A DNA stretch of 32,440 nt from DATLZC01 sp037444005 (lineage in GTDB: Bacteria > Chloroflexota > Dehalococcoidia > DSTF01 > JACRBR01). The position numbers and the translations under genes were made by a program. The DNA is taken from assembly GCA_037444005.1 (NCBI GenBank), contig JBBING010000020.1:1-32440 (forward strand), read 5' to 3'. Shown here piece after piece: positions 1 through 8,960 of this stretch; the stretch's first letter is position 1; the number at the start of each line of letters is the position of its first letter. Below the pieces are notes generated by a model that saw only the letters and a list, made by a program, of their open reading frames with translations, made no database searches and was not told the DNA's origin.

Positions 1-2
1 TA

Positions 3-92
3 CCCCGCCTCATCTCTAGTGTGGTGTACGGGATCTATCTGGACCAGCTCAGCCCTCGGTTCGCAGCGCTCGCCCGCGGCCGCAGTCCCTGA
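3..92 (+). CDS. Possible C-terminal end of an upstream gene (partial)
   Basis: This frame is open from the window edge and ends at a TGA at 90-92, 12 bases before the next start codon. The visible tail includes the peptide YGIYLDQLSPRFAALARG, which has the composition of a normal protein end. About 29 residues are too few to recognise a family, and a chance open frame in GC-rich DNA is quite possible. The sequence left of the window would decide. Confidence 0.3.
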   Translation, partial: PRLISSVVYGIYLDQLSPRFAALARGRSP

Positions 93-104
93 TACGATCG
101 TGTC

Positions 105-863
105 ATGGCCCAGGACGCCAACCTGGAAGGACTGTACTCCGAGGAGCCGCAGATGACCGCACCCGACACCAACGGGGCCCCCAAGGTGGCGCTCGCCGTC
201 GCCGCCCATCCGGATGACGCCGACTTCGGCTGCGCAGGCACGGCGCACCTTTGGTCGAAGGAGGGTTGGGACTTCTACTACTTGGTGTGCACCGACGGAA
301 GCAAGGGAAGCTCCGACCCTTCGATGACGCCCGAGCGTCTGGTGCAGCTCAGGAGGGAGGAGCAGCGGGAGGCCGCCCGTCGCCTCGGGGTGAAGGACTG
401 CTTTTTCCTCGACTTCGTCGACGGCGAGCTCACGTACTCGCGCGCGCTCCTCGAGCGCATCGTGCGCTACATCCGGATGCTGAAACCGTACGCCGTCTTC
501 ACCCACGACCCCGAAGCGGTCATCGTCCGCAACAGCTTCATCAACCACGCGGACCATCGGACGACGGGGCTCGCCGCCATCGACGCCGTGTACCCGGCGG
601 CGCGCGACCGGCTCAACTTCCCCGAACACGAACAGGAGGGGCTCCAGCCCCACAACGTGAAGGAGATCTACATCTGGGGCTCGGAGAAGGCGAACCACGA
701 GGTGGACATTTCGGACGTGGTCGACTTGAAGATTCACGCCCTCCTCGCGCACCGGACGCAGTTCGGCGAGGGCGACGAATTCCTCCAGTTCGTGAAGGAA
801 CGCTGGCGCGGCGAAGACGGCCGGTACACGGAGCGCTTTCGGCGGGTCGTGATGTTCCGCTGA
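105..863 (+). CDS. PIG-L (LmbE-like) family zinc deacetylase
   Basis: The 252-residue protein belongs to the PIG-L/LmbE fold, whose members remove the acetyl group from N-acetylglucosamine-type substrates (MshB, BshB, PIG-L) using zinc. The signature AHPDD lies at residues 34-38 and the second metal motif NHADH at 147-151, so the expected ligands H35, D38 and H151 are all present. The length is normal for the family. The ATG at 105 is used here. An in-frame ATG at 153 would still leave the AHPDD motif intact, and the first 16 residues look dispensable. A TACGAT hexamer at 93-98 sits only six bases before the ATG, so a leaderless transcript is possible. The real substrate (mycothiol, bacillithiol, an antibiotic sugar or another amide) cannot be read from sequence, and no thiol-biosynthesis gene is adjacent. 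Confidence 0.9.
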   Translation: MAQDANLEGLYSEEPQMTAPDTNGAPKVALAVAAHPDDADFGCAGTAHLWSKEGWDFYYLVCTDGSKGSSDPSMTPERLVQLRREEQREAARRLGVKDCFFLDFVDGELTYSRALLERIVRYIRMLKPYAVFTHDPEAVIVRNSFINHADHRTTGLAAIDAVYPAARDRLNFPEHEQEGLQPHNVKEIYIWGSEKANHEVDISDVVDLKIHALLAHRTQFGEGDEFLQFVKERWRGEDGRYTERFRRVVMFR

Positions 864-921
864 AGGCTCCTTCTTCTCCGGGCACGCAGATATACACGCA
901 GCGGGGCGCTTCGAGGGATTA

Positions 922-1101
922 GTCATGCCGAGCCCGCCCCTGGCGGGCGCATCTCTCGCCCCTGTGGAGGGCGATGCCTCTTGAGCGACGGCCACGCTGA
1001 AGCGTGGCCTTCATTGGTGGGGGAAGGCGACCGTCGCCCCATCGGTCCGCACGGTAGAGGGCCTTCCCCGACGCATGAAGGGCAGGCTTCAGCCTGCCCG
1101 G
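922..1101. repeat. Palindromic intergenic repeat block, copy 1
   Basis: This noncoding stretch begins GTCATG and carries the phrase CATCTCTCG, then two short hairpins. The first is GGCCACGCT-GA-AGCGTGGCC at 990-1009 and the second is GGGCAGGCT-TC-AGCCTGCCC at 1080-1099. Both have 9-bp perfect stems and 2-base centres. The same elements recur in the same order at 1141-1437. Open frames here have no family resemblance and follow the repeats, so no gene is called. Confidence 0.75.
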
Positions 1102-1140
1102 GGTGTCCCATGCTCTGTCGGCCGCGCTGAAGGGGCGATG

Positions 1141-1311
1141 GTCATGTTGAGCCCGGCCCCTGGCGGGCGAAGCATCTCTCGTCCCTGTGGAGGGCGATGC
1201 CCCTCGAGCGACCCGCCTTCGTGAGCGTACGGAGGGCTTCGCCCGGGAGCGCGACGTTCGGGTGCGGGAGAGGAGATGCTTCGTCCCCGCTTCGCTCGGA
1301 CTCAGCATGAC
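1141..1311. repeat. Inverted-repeat (MITE/REP-like) element
   Basis: The left end (1141-1180) starts GTCATGTTGAG and ends AGCATCTCTC. The right end (1268-1311) read on the other strand starts GTCATGCTGAG and ends with AGCATCTC followed by CTCTC. The two ends are therefore imperfect inverted repeats of about 40 bp enclosing about 87 bp with no convincing gene. This is the form of a small non-autonomous repetitive element. No transposase is present. Confidence 0.65.
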
Positions 1312-1322
1312 GAAGGGGCGTC

Positions 1323-1437
1323 GGCCGCGCCGAAGCGTGGCCTTCATTGGTGGGGGAAGGCGCCTGGCGCCCGATGGGTTCGACCGTCAGACACGACCTT
1401 TCCCCACGCATGAAGGGCAGGCTTCAGTCTGCCCGTG
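1323..1437. repeat. Palindromic repeat block, copy 2 (tail part)
   Basis: This repeats the hairpin part of copy 1. AGCGTGGCC followed by the phrase TTCATTGGTGGGGGAAGG recurs at 1334-1360, and the GGGCAGGCT-TC-AGTCTGCCC hairpin at 1415-1434 differs from copy 1 by one base in the stem. The first hairpin has decayed on its left arm (GGCCGCGCC instead of GGCCACGCT). The segment 864-1482 as a whole holds only these repeats and no gene I can support. Confidence 0.7.
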
Positions 1438-1482
1438 AACGGGCGACGAGGACGCTGGGGCGGCTCACGCGCGGGCGAAGGT

Positions 1483-2466
1483 TCACGCGCGGGCGAGGGA
1501 CGCGATGCGGTGCACGAGAAGGTACAACGCCGTCTGTTCGTCCAGCACGCCCCGTTTGATGGCGGCGTCGGCGTCGAGCAGCGCGTCGTACGCCTCCGTC
1601 ACGCGGCCGGCGAGGCGCTCGGCGCGCCGCGCCAGGTGGGGCAGGGCGCGGGACGAGACGCCGGCCGCCCGGGCGAGCTCGTCGGCGGGGAGCCGCTCGC
1701 GGCGCAGCGCCAGGTAGAGCGCCACCCGACGCAACTCGCCGGCGAGCAGCGCCAGCAGGCCTTGCGGCAATTCCCCTTCATCCAGCAGGTGGGCGAGCGT
1801 ACGGGTCGCGTCGGCAGCGCGTCCTTCGACGGCCGCCTGCGTGAGATCCCACACCTTCGCCTCGCGGACATCGCCCACCAACGCTTGCACATCTGACGTG
1901 GTGACGGGGCGGCCGTCGGCGTACAGGGCGAGCTTCTCGATCTCTGTGGCGAGCAGCGCGAGGTTGGGTCCCACGAGGCGCGCCAGCTCCGCCGCGGCCT
2001 CGGCGTCCATCTCGGCGCCTCGGTCCCGCGCGCGACGGACGATCCAGGGGATGAGGTCCTGCTCCTTCGGCGCGGCGACGTCGTGGACCCTAGCGGCGGG
2101 GCGCAAGGCCTCGAGGAGGGCGTTGGCGCGTAGAGGGCCTTGCTCGAGAAACACCACGACGGCGCTCGCGGGAGCTTGCGTGAGCTGGCTGGCCGCCTCG
2201 ATCCAGCCCTCGAGCTGGGCGGCTCTGGTGCGGCCGCGGCCGCCGGCCGTGACGCCCTCGAATCGCTTCAGCAGGTCGCGGACGATGACGACCGTCCGGC
2301 CTCCCAGGAACGAGCCCGTGAGCGCCGCCTGGAGCAGCGCCTCGGGCGTGACCTCGCGCCCGTCGAAGCGAATCAGCGTGTCCTCGCCGGGGCGCAAGGG
2401 ACCCGCGACCGCTTCGAGCGTCTCCTGAGCCAGCAGGTCGTCCGCGCAGACGATGATGTGGAGCAC
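1483..2466 (-). CDS. holA: DNA polymerase III delta subunit (clamp-loader)
   Basis: The 327-residue product matches HolA, the clamp-loader subunit that opens the beta sliding clamp. The N-terminus (VLHIIVCADDLLAQE) is the usual HolA opening strand and helix. The middle has the GSFLGGRTVVIVRDL segment, followed by a charged helical core (ATEIEKLALYADG, then a VGDVREAKVWDLTQAA stretch) and a helical C-terminal collar domain that ends LDEQTALYLLVHRIA. Length is typical. The GTG at 2466 is chosen because it starts exactly at the conserved first strand. A 41-residue upstream extension in the same frame is arginine- and serine-rich and looks non-coding. A small membrane-protein gene ends five bases upstream, so the two probably share a transcript. 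Confidence 0.9.
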   Translation of the reverse strand: MLHIIVCADDLLAQETLEAVAGPLRPGEDTLIRFDGREVTPEALLQAALTGSFLGGRTVVIVRDLLKRFEGVTAGGRGRTRAAQLEGWIEAASQLTQAPASAVVVFLEQGPLRANALLEALRPAARVHDVAAPKEQDLIPWIVRRARDRGAEMDAEAAAELARLVGPNLALLATEIEKLALYADGRPVTTSDVQALVGDVREAKVWDLTQAAVEGRAADATRTLAHLLDEGELPQGLLALLAGELRRVALYLALRRERLPADELARAAGVSSRALPHLARRAERLAGRVTEAYDALLDADAAIKRGVLDEQTALYLLVHRIASLARA

Positions 2467-2470
2467 GGCC

Positions 2471-2713
2471 TCAGTCGATATTGAGCTTCCAGCCGAACCA
2501 GACCATAGCGGCGACGGCGGCGAAGATGAGCGCGCCCGGCCAGAGCATGGCGTCGGCGAACGCGCTCCAGCGCGCCGAGGCGGTCGCATCCTCGAGGCCG
2601 ACAGCGCGGTAGGCCGCGTAGGCGGCGGCGATGGCGGCGCCGATGAGCGCGGCGGCGGCGAGCAGCGCAGCGTCCGCGGGGTTCGGCCTGGGCCGGCGAG
2701 TCCGCTCGGTCAT
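2471..2713 (-). CDS. Small two-helix membrane protein, unknown function
   Basis: This 80-residue protein starts with a basic, proline-rich cytoplasmic stretch (MTERTRRPRPNPAD). It has an alanine-rich hydrophobic segment at about residues 14-34 and a second one at about 53-73 (ending in AAVAAMVWFGWKL). It ends four bases before holA on the same strand, so co-transcription is likely. I do not recognise a family. The coding call rests on the start codon, the hydrophobic pattern and the tight spacing. Small alanine-rich membrane proteins next to holA are plausible but not diagnostic. Confidence 0.65.
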   Translation of the reverse strand: MTERTRRPRPNPADAALLAAAALIGAAIAAAYAAYRAVGLEDATASARWSAFADAMLWPGALIFAAVAAMVWFGWKLNID

Positions 2714-2765
2714 CGAGGGCACTCTATCACGGCCGGAGTCGCCGGGCATCGTCGCGTTGGGACGG

Positions 2766-3247
2766 CTACGGCTTCCCGAATTCGGCGTAGTAGTCTTCCA
2801 GCGCGAAGTAGAACACCAGGTAGGCGCGGAGGTCCTCGAGCGGGATGGCCTTGCCGGTGCTGAGCAGATAGCCGCTGACGTTCTTGGAGAAGCCCTCCCC
2901 GCCGAACACGAGGATGTGCTTGACCGGCCTCGCGTCGAAATCGTTGATGGTGTGGACGAGCTTGTCTTCGGCGGAGCCGGAGACCGCCTGATACTTGCAC
3001 TCGATGCCGAGGCTGCGCCCCTGGCGGTCATAGACGAGGAAGTCCGTGACGCGCCGTCTTCCCAGGACGCTCACGCCCATCGAGACCTGGCGCAGGTACG
3101 ACAGGCCCAGGTCTTCGATGATGCGAGCGACCTCTCGCTCGAACGCGGCCCCCGAAGACGCACGGGTCCGCCCCGGCGACTCGCCGGCAGCGTCGGCGCT
3201 CGAGTCCGCGGGCAAGAAGTCGGGCAACGGGGCTTGGTCGCGTTCGA

Positions 3248-3251
<4 letters not shown>
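2766..3251 (-). CDS. PD-(D/E)XK nuclease, probable restriction endonuclease
   Basis: The 161-residue protein has a complete PD-(D/E)XK catalytic core. Asp70 lies in RRVTDFLVYD, and Glu84-Cys-Lys86 lies in LGIECKYQ. An upstream helix with FEREVARIIEDLGL (about 37-50) is also typical of the fold. Its start ATG overlaps the stop of the adjacent adenine methylase gene (ATGA), so the two are translationally coupled. An endonuclease-like fold directly coupled to a DNA methylase is the layout of a type II restriction-modification system. The protein is short for a restriction enzyme and has no domain that would reveal the target site. The alternative is a non-restrictive PD-(D/E)XK protein carried with the methylase. 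Confidence 0.75.
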
Positions 3252-4171
<920 letters not shown>

Positions 4172-4281
4172 GAGTCTCCGAAGGGATTTGTCCGGGGTAT
4201 CCTCTGAGCCCGGTCAGCGGGTAGGGTACGCCCTTGCCCGAAGAGAAGCAAGCACGCTTGTTCTGTCGAGTGGGTGAGCGG

Positions 4282-4605
4282 TCAGGAGGATTTCGGAGGG
4301 CGGGAGCGCAGCGCTCGCATCCGCTGGTCGATGGTGGAGCGGGCCTGCCGCATCGCACGGCCAGCGTCAGCGGGGCCGGGCGCAGGTGACGCTTCGGTCG
4401 TTTCGTCGTCCTCAGGCGGCAGGGATGGCGCGGCGACGGTCGTTTCCGTCACCGTGCCGGCGGACGTCGCAGCCCGCCCGGTGGACTCCGGTCGCGCCAG
4501 GGGCTGGGGTCGCGCTTCCAGACGCGCGGCGTCGGGCGCTTGCCGGCCGAGCCACCACCCGGCGACGCCGGCGGCGATGAGCGCCAGCAAGGTGCCCCGT
4601 TTCAT
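4282..4605 (-). CDS. Hypothetical single-pass membrane-anchored protein
   Basis: The 107-residue product begins MKRGTLLALIAAGVAGWWLG, one N-terminal hydrophobic segment. It continues with a low-complexity region rich in Pro, Ala, Thr and Glu, and ends in a short basic tail (ARSTIDQRMRALRSRP). A GGAGG ribosome-binding site five bases before the ATG at 4605 supports this start over the in-frame ATG at 4617. The gene lies between the methylase and SDR genes on the same strand with gaps of about 80-110 bp. I recognise no family. The composition suggests an anchored linker-like protein exposed outside the membrane. Confidence 0.55.
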   Translation of the reverse strand: MKRGTLLALIAAGVAGWWLGRQAPDAARLEARPQPLARPESTGRAATSAGTVTETTVAAPSLPPEDDETTEASPAPGPADAGRAMRQARSTIDQRMRALRSRPPKSS

Positions 4606-4688
4606 CGGTGCCTCCATCGCGAGTATCGTCCCGCCGGGCGACATGTTGAGTGCCCGAGGGTGACGAACCGGCGTCTCCGGCCTCGCGG

Positions 4689-5462
4689 CTACTGGTGGCG
4701 CGTCGAAATGCCGCCATCGACGGGGATGACGGCGCCGGTGAGGTAAGCGCCGGCGCGCGACGCCAGGTAGATGGCCGTCCCCGCCATATCCTCGGGCCGT
4801 CCGATGCGTCCCAGCGGACAGGAGGCGCGGATGGCGTCGCCGAACCGGCGCAGCGTCTCCGCCATCATCTTGCTCTCGAACGGACCCGGGGCGATGGCGT
4901 TGACGGTGATGCGCTTGGACGCGAGCTGGTGGGCGAGCACGCGGGTGAGATGATGCACCGCCGCTTTGCTCGCCGAGTAGGCGTACGTCTCGAGCGCCGG
5001 CGCCTGCAGGCCGTCGATGGAGCCGATGTTGATGACCCGCGCGGGGTCGTCGTCGGACGCCGCCCGCTCGAGCAGCGGCACGAGGAAGCGGGTCAAGTGG
5101 AAGACTCCTTTGACGTTCAGGTTCATCACCTTGTCCCAACCCGAGTCCGGGTACTCCGCCAGCGGAGCGGCCCAGTTGGCCCCGGCGTTGTTCACGAGGA
5201 TGTGGAGCCTCTCCTCGCGGGCGGCGATGGCGTCGGCGAGCTGGCGGCAGCCAGCCTCGGAGCTGAGGTCGGCGGGCAGCGCGACGCAGGCCCCCACCTG
5301 CGAAAGCTCCTGCACCACCTGCTCGCAGACGTCGGCCTTGCGGGACGAGATGTAGACTTTGGCGCCCGCCTCCACAAAGCCGCGCGCGATCATCAGCCCG
5401 ATCCCCCGCGACCCGCCGGTCACGAGGGCGACTTTTCCTTCGATGGAAAACAGGTCGTTCAT
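4689..5462 (-). CDS. Short-chain dehydrogenase/reductase (SDR) family oxidoreductase
   Basis: This is a classical SDR of 257 residues. It has the nucleotide-binding motif TGGSRGIG at residues 15-22, the NNAG motif at about 89-92, the catalytic Ser in the INIGSIDG strand and the YSASK Tyr/Lys pair at about 160-164. The C-terminal PVDGG motif is complete. These enzymes use NAD(P)H to interconvert hydroxyl and keto groups. The sequence is in the FabG/glucose-dehydrogenase-like group, and the substrate cannot be assigned. The ATG at 5462 starts just before the first strand (EGKVALVTGG), with a GGAAGGA-type ribosome-binding site upstream. The gene is divergent from the ATPase gene that begins at 5625. 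Confidence 0.9.
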   Translation of the reverse strand: MNDLFSIEGKVALVTGGSRGIGLMIARGFVEAGAKVYISSRKADVCEQVVQELSQVGACVALPADLSSEAGCRQLADAIAAREERLHILVNNAGANWAAPLAEYPDSGWDKVMNLNVKGVFHLTRFLVPLLERAASDDDPARVINIGSIDGLQAPALETYAYSASKAAVHHLTRVLAHQLASKRITVNAIAPGPFESKMMAETLRRFGDAIRASCPLGRIGRPEDMAGTAIYLASRAGAYLTGAVIPVDGGISTRHQ

Positions 5463-5577
5463 CGCTCGAGGTCCTTCCGAGATGCTCGCCGGTCCTCAGT
5501 TGGCCCGCCGGCGCCTGCATTGAACCCGAAACGACGGTCTGGGTCTATGGGGCGGGCCTGCGGGGACGTTGCCGAGG

Positions 5578-5622
5578 TCAAGTATACTTTGACAAAGTAT
5601 GGTTTGGCTAAGTATAGTTTGC
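5578..5622 (+). repeat. Triple 15-bp AT-rich tandem repeat at the ATPase promoter
   Basis: Three adjacent 15-base units occupy 5578-5592, 5593-5607 and 5608-5622. All share AAGTAT followed by a TTTG or TTTGA tail. The first unit contains the perfect palindrome AAGTATACTT (5580-5589). The block stands out sharply from the GC-rich surroundings and ends two bases before the GTG start codon. If translated it would encode a repeated KY(T/G/S)L peptide, but a promoter/operator role fits better. Confidence 0.75.
5589..5618 (+). promoter_or_regulatory. Sigma-70-type promoter, probably giving a leaderless mRNA
   Basis: TTGACA at 5589-5594 matches the -35 consensus and TATAGT at 5613-5618 matches five of six -10 bases, with an 18-bp spacer. 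Transcription would begin about six or seven bases downstream, which is at or next to the GTG at 5625. Both hexamers are built from the tandem repeat units, so a protein binding the repeats would cover the promoter. Confidence 0.65.
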
Positions 5623-5624
5623 CC

Positions 5625-7064
5625 GTGGCCTTCCTGAACCGGAACCGGGAGCTCGCGGACGTGACCGCCTTTCTCGATTCGAAGCGGTCCGAGCTCGTCA
5701 TCGTGTACGGGCGGAGAGGTGTCGGAAAGAGCGCGTTGTTGGCCGAGGCGCTGCGAAGCCGCCCACACTTCTACTACCAAGCGACGACCCGAACTCTCGC
5801 CCTCCAGCTCGAAGACTTGACCGCCGCGCTCGTGTCGTTCGCTCCCGAGCTCGTGGTTCCAGGGGTTCTGCCTTCGTTGGAAGCGGCGCTGGACGCCCTG
5901 GCCCGCGTCGCGGCATCGCGTCCCAATGACACGGTCGTCGCCGTGATTGATGAGCTGCCGTATCTCGCGGAGGCTGACCCGGCGATCCCCAGCGTGTTGC
6001 AACGCTGGTGGGATCGGCTCAAACAGCGCGCTGTGAGCAATCTCAAGCTCTTCCTGCTCGGATCGTTAGTGAGCTGGATGGAAGAGCACACGCTTTCGGA
6101 GCGAGGCCCGTTGCACAATCGAAGAACCGGGCAACTCAGGGTCGACCCACTTCAATACAGGGAGGCTGCGCTCTTCTATCCACACTGGGAAAGTGAGGAC
6201 AAGGTTGCGGCGTACGCTGTGTGGGGCGGCATGCCGTCCTATCTGGAAACGATCGATCCGGCCCGCGGCCTCTGGGACAATGTGCGGGAGAGCATTCTGA
6301 GGCGAGGGGCGCGCCTAGCGGAGGAACCGGCATGGTTGCGGTTCGCCGACCTCCGTAGCGATGCGCTGTACTCGTCTGTGTTACGGGCCATCGCTCTCGG
6401 TCACCACCGACCGGGAAGGATCGCGCGAGCCGTCGGGCGGGAGCGCGCTGCTGACGTCATGTTCGCGCTCGAACGGCTTTGCGAATTGCAATTGATCGAA
6501 CGGGTCGTCCCGGTGCATGAGGTCCACCGAACGGCATCACGTCAGGCGCTGTACGTCTTGGCTGACCATTACGTGGCGTTCTGGTACCGCTTCGTCGACC
6601 GATTGCGTCATCTCCTCGGGATGGGGCGATATGGCGAAGCGCTCGATCGAATACGCGAGCAGTTCGAAATGCATGTTTCGGGAAGACCGTTCGAGACGGC
6701 GTGCAGGCAATTTCTGTGGAGGGCGCTCGCGGACGGCCGACTTCCCCGCGGGTTGACGTTCGACATCGTCGGCTCGTGGTGGGTCGCGAAAGAAGACATC
6801 CAAGACGAAATCGATGTGGTAGCTCTGGATGGTGGCCGAGCCGTCCTGGTCGGCGAGTGCAAATGGTCTCGCCAGCCCATGGGCCGCCGCGACCTCGATG
6901 GGCTGGAAGCAGCGCTTCGAAGGGCCGCCAATGACCTGCGTCCCATCGCCCGACCGTGGAAGGTCTTGTGTTCGCGCTCCGGCTTCACCGATGACCTCCG
7001 CGCCCTGGCGGCCGATCCCGAAGAGCGTGTGCTGCTTCTCACGCCGGACGATCTCTACTGGTAG
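5625..7064 (+). CDS. AAA ATPase of the archaeal-type/DUF234 family with C-terminal nuclease-like domain
   Basis: The 479-residue protein opens FLNRNRELADV, the entry motif of this STAND-like ATPase family. Walker A is GRRGVGKS at residues 29-36 and Walker B is VVAVIDEL with Asp109-Glu110. A winged-helix-like middle region follows. The C-terminus has a PD-(D/E)XK-like core (DEIDVVAL, then LVGECKWS) that corresponds to the DUF234 region. The biological role of this family is not established. Genes of this type are often solitary and mobile, and this one is divergent from the SDR gene. I start it at GTG 5625, immediately before the conserved motif and at the predicted transcription start. An ATG at 5547 is in frame, but translation from there would run through the promoter repeats. 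Codon use is less GC-biased than in neighbouring genes, which may mark transfer. Confidence 0.85.
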   Translation: MAFLNRNRELADVTAFLDSKRSELVIVYGRRGVGKSALLAEALRSRPHFYYQATTRTLALQLEDLTAALVSFAPELVVPGVLPSLEAALDALARVAASRPNDTVVAVIDELPYLAEADPAIPSVLQRWWDRLKQRAVSNLKLFLLGSLVSWMEEHTLSERGPLHNRRTGQLRVDPLQYREAALFYPHWESEDKVAAYAVWGGMPSYLETIDPARGLWDNVRESILRRGARLAEEPAWLRFADLRSDALYSSVLRAIALGHHRPGRIARAVGRERAADVMFALERLCELQLIERVVPVHEVHRTASRQALYVLADHYVAFWYRFVDRLRHLLGMGRYGEALDRIREQFEMHVSGRPFETACRQFLWRALADGRLPRGLTFDIVGSWWVAKEDIQDEIDVVALDGGRAVLVGECKWSRQPMGRRDLDGLEAALRRAANDLRPIARPWKVLCSRSGFTDDLRALAADPEERVLLLTPDDLYW

Positions 7065-7257
7065 ATCGCCCGCGTCACTTGCCTCTGCGCCAGCGCGAGG
7101 CGACAGGAGCTGTCGTCGGCCTTCGGTACGGTGACATTGAACACCGGCGAGCCGCCGACGTCCGGTCGCCCGGTTCCCCCGCCGAGGGCCGCCCGCCGCC
7201 CCGACACTGGACCGCCCCAGGACTCGTGGCCCGCCGACCATCCGCGGGGAGGTGGAC

Positions 7258-8082
7258 ATGAACCGCCGCATCGTTGCGTTGCGGATCGCGGCGTTGCTCC
7301 TGTCGGCGGGGTGTTTGCCGACGCCCGCCGCCGAGGAGACGCCCGCCCTTCCGCCAGTGCGCATCGCCGTCGTCATCGACCGGCTCGACGATGGCTCCGG
7401 CCCGCAACCCGAGGCGCTCGCCCCGCTCGTCGACCTGGCGCGCGAGCGCGGCGGCGAGATCGCCATCGGCGTCGTCAGCAGCGTCGAGCGTCCCCTGGCG
7501 AGGCTGCGGCTGGAAGCGCCGTCGGAACCGCCCCGGACGGGGAATCGCATCGCCGACCGTCACGAACGCGCCAGATTCGAAGCCACGGCCCAAGCCGTCG
7601 ACGAGGAGACGCGTCAGAAGCTGTCGGCCTTCGGCGCCGAGGTCGAGGCGGCGCTGCGGCTCCCCCTCGACGGTGAGACGCCCTGGAAGCTCGTTCAAGA
7701 GGCGGCTGTCTTCCTGGGCGAGCCCGGCGAAGGGACACGCTGGCTCATCTACGTGGGGGACCGCGTCGAGTCGCCCGGGTGCGTCGACGTATACGGGGCC
7801 CCGGTAGTGGAGCCGGGGTTCACGTTCACCGACGAGGCCGGGGTCACGTACCGGTGCTGCCCCTCGGGTGTGTGGATGCGGGACGACGCGGTCGGCGCGA
7901 GTTGCGCAGCCACCGGCGACGCCGCCCGCCTCCCGTTTCCGAGCGGATGGGCTCTTGGCGACGCGCGGGTGCTCACCGTTCGGCGGGCGCCGGGCGCGGG
8001 TCCGCTGGACGACTTCGGGGCCATACGTTTCGCATCGCTCGAGGCGGCCATCGACTACGTGCTCGAGGAGGAGGGGCCATGA
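7258..8082 (+). CDS. Predicted lipoprotein with a possible vWA-like domain, unknown function
   Basis: The 274-residue product has an N-terminal signal with a lipobox-like ending (LLLSAGC), so the mature protein is probably anchored to the membrane at Cys18 or so. The segment VRIAVVIDRLDDGSG followed by repeated strand/helix patterns (EIAIGVVSS, RWLIYVGDR) looks like a von Willebrand A-type or similar Rossmann fold, without a clean DxSxS metal site. A cysteine pair (RCCPSG) and another Cys (GASCAATG) lie in the C-terminal third. The start at 7258 follows a GGGGAGG site, and a GTG at 7252 is also possible. Its stop overlaps the ATG of the next gene, so the two products are coupled. I do not recognise a named family. 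Confidence 0.7.
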   Translation: MNRRIVALRIAALLLSAGCLPTPAAEETPALPPVRIAVVIDRLDDGSGPQPEALAPLVDLARERGGEIAIGVVSSVERPLARLRLEAPSEPPRTGNRIADRHERARFEATAQAVDEETRQKLSAFGAEVEAALRLPLDGETPWKLVQEAAVFLGEPGEGTRWLIYVGDRVESPGCVDVYGAPVVEPGFTFTDEAGVTYRCCPSGVWMRDDAVGASCAATGDAARLPFPSGWALGDARVLTVRRAPGAGPLDDFGAIRFASLEAAIDYVLEEEGP

Positions 8083-8960
8083 TGTTCTTGCGGTTCGGAA
8101 CGCGGGCGGAAGAGCGCAGGCGCCGGGAGCGTCGCCTGAAGGCATGGCTGGAAGGCCAGCACGCCCTGGCGCGCCTCGCCGAGCGTGCGTCGGAGCTCGA
8201 GCGCGAACTTGCGGCGCTGCGGCGAACGCCGCCGGGAGATCCGCCCGTGCCGGCGCCGCCGCCGATCACGCTACTCTTGTTCGCGGTCGTTATCGGCGTG
8301 TATTTCATGGACCGGCTTCTGGCGCGCGACGCGCTGGCCTGGATCGTCGGCGGGCTCGACTACGGCGAGCAGCTCGGCGACCTGGCCGCCGCCGTCATCC
8401 CGATTGTGTTCATCAGCGTCGAGATCTGGCTCGGCTACCATCTCGCCCAGGTCTGGCGGGAGTTTCAGGAAGACCGCGCGCCCGGGCAGTGGGTGGCGCT
8501 CTGGGCGGTGCTGGCCCTGCTGGTGCCTCTCGGCGTCGTGGCGGCAGTGGTCTACTCCAACTGGGGCGACTGGGGTACGCCCTTCGTGGCCGCGCCCTTC
8601 GTCTTCGCGGGGCACCTGGTGTGCGTGATGAGTGGAACGTACATCGACCAGACCCTGCGGTGGATCGGCGATGTCATCTCGAGATGGCGACGGTCGCGTG
8701 CGATCCCGCGGGCCGAACGGCAGCTGCGGAGGACGCGGACCGACACGACCGCGACCGTTCAGCGCCTCATGGCCCTGCGTCAGGCGGCGGAAGGCGATGG
8801 CCAGCAGTTGCCCGAGCTGGTCCTCGGTAAGCGAACCCAGCGGTGGCTCGCCGAAGTGAGCGGGCGTTCGGCGCTCACGACGCTGGGCGACGGGCGGCTC
8901 GCCGGACTGCGGACGGCCCACGATGAGCCCCCGCTCTGGACCCGAGGTATCCGGGCGTAG
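8079..8960 (+). CDS. Four-helix membrane protein with N-terminal coiled coil, unknown function
   Basis: The 293-residue protein starts with a charged helical stretch rich in Arg, Glu and Ala (about residues 8-50), likely a coiled coil. Four hydrophobic segments follow at about 63-80, 103-123, 139-160 and 168-186. The cytoplasmic C-terminal third is basic (SRWRRSRAIPRAERQLRRTR) and has no visible enzyme motif. It begins with a tandem ATG-ATG whose first ATG overlaps the lipoprotein stop, behind a GAGGAGG site. The coupling suggests that the lipoprotein and this protein form one envelope complex. No family is recognised. Confidence 0.7.
   Translation: MMFLRFGTRAEERRRRERRLKAWLEGQHALARLAERASELERELAALRRTPPGDPPVPAPPPITLLLFAVVIGVYFMDRLLARDALAWIVGGLDYGEQLGDLAAAVIPIVFISVEIWLGYHLAQVWREFQEDRAPGQWVALWAVLALLVPLGVVAAVVYSNWGDWGTPFVAAPFVFAGHLVCVMSGTYIDQTLRWIGDVISRWRRSRAIPRAERQLRRTRTDTTATVQRLMALRQAAEGDGQQLPELVLGKRTQRWLAEVSGRSALTTLGDGRLAGLRTAHDEPPLWTRGIRA

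Noticed and set aside
919..1438. Several open frames of 60-140 codons within the repeat block
   Set aside because: They follow the repeated DNA on both strands, are rich in Arg and Pro, and show no domain or ribosome-binding site.
4650..5624. Upstream extension of the ATPase frame over the SDR gene
   Set aside because: It overlaps the SDR gene on the other strand and runs through the promoter. The conserved protein begins at 5625.
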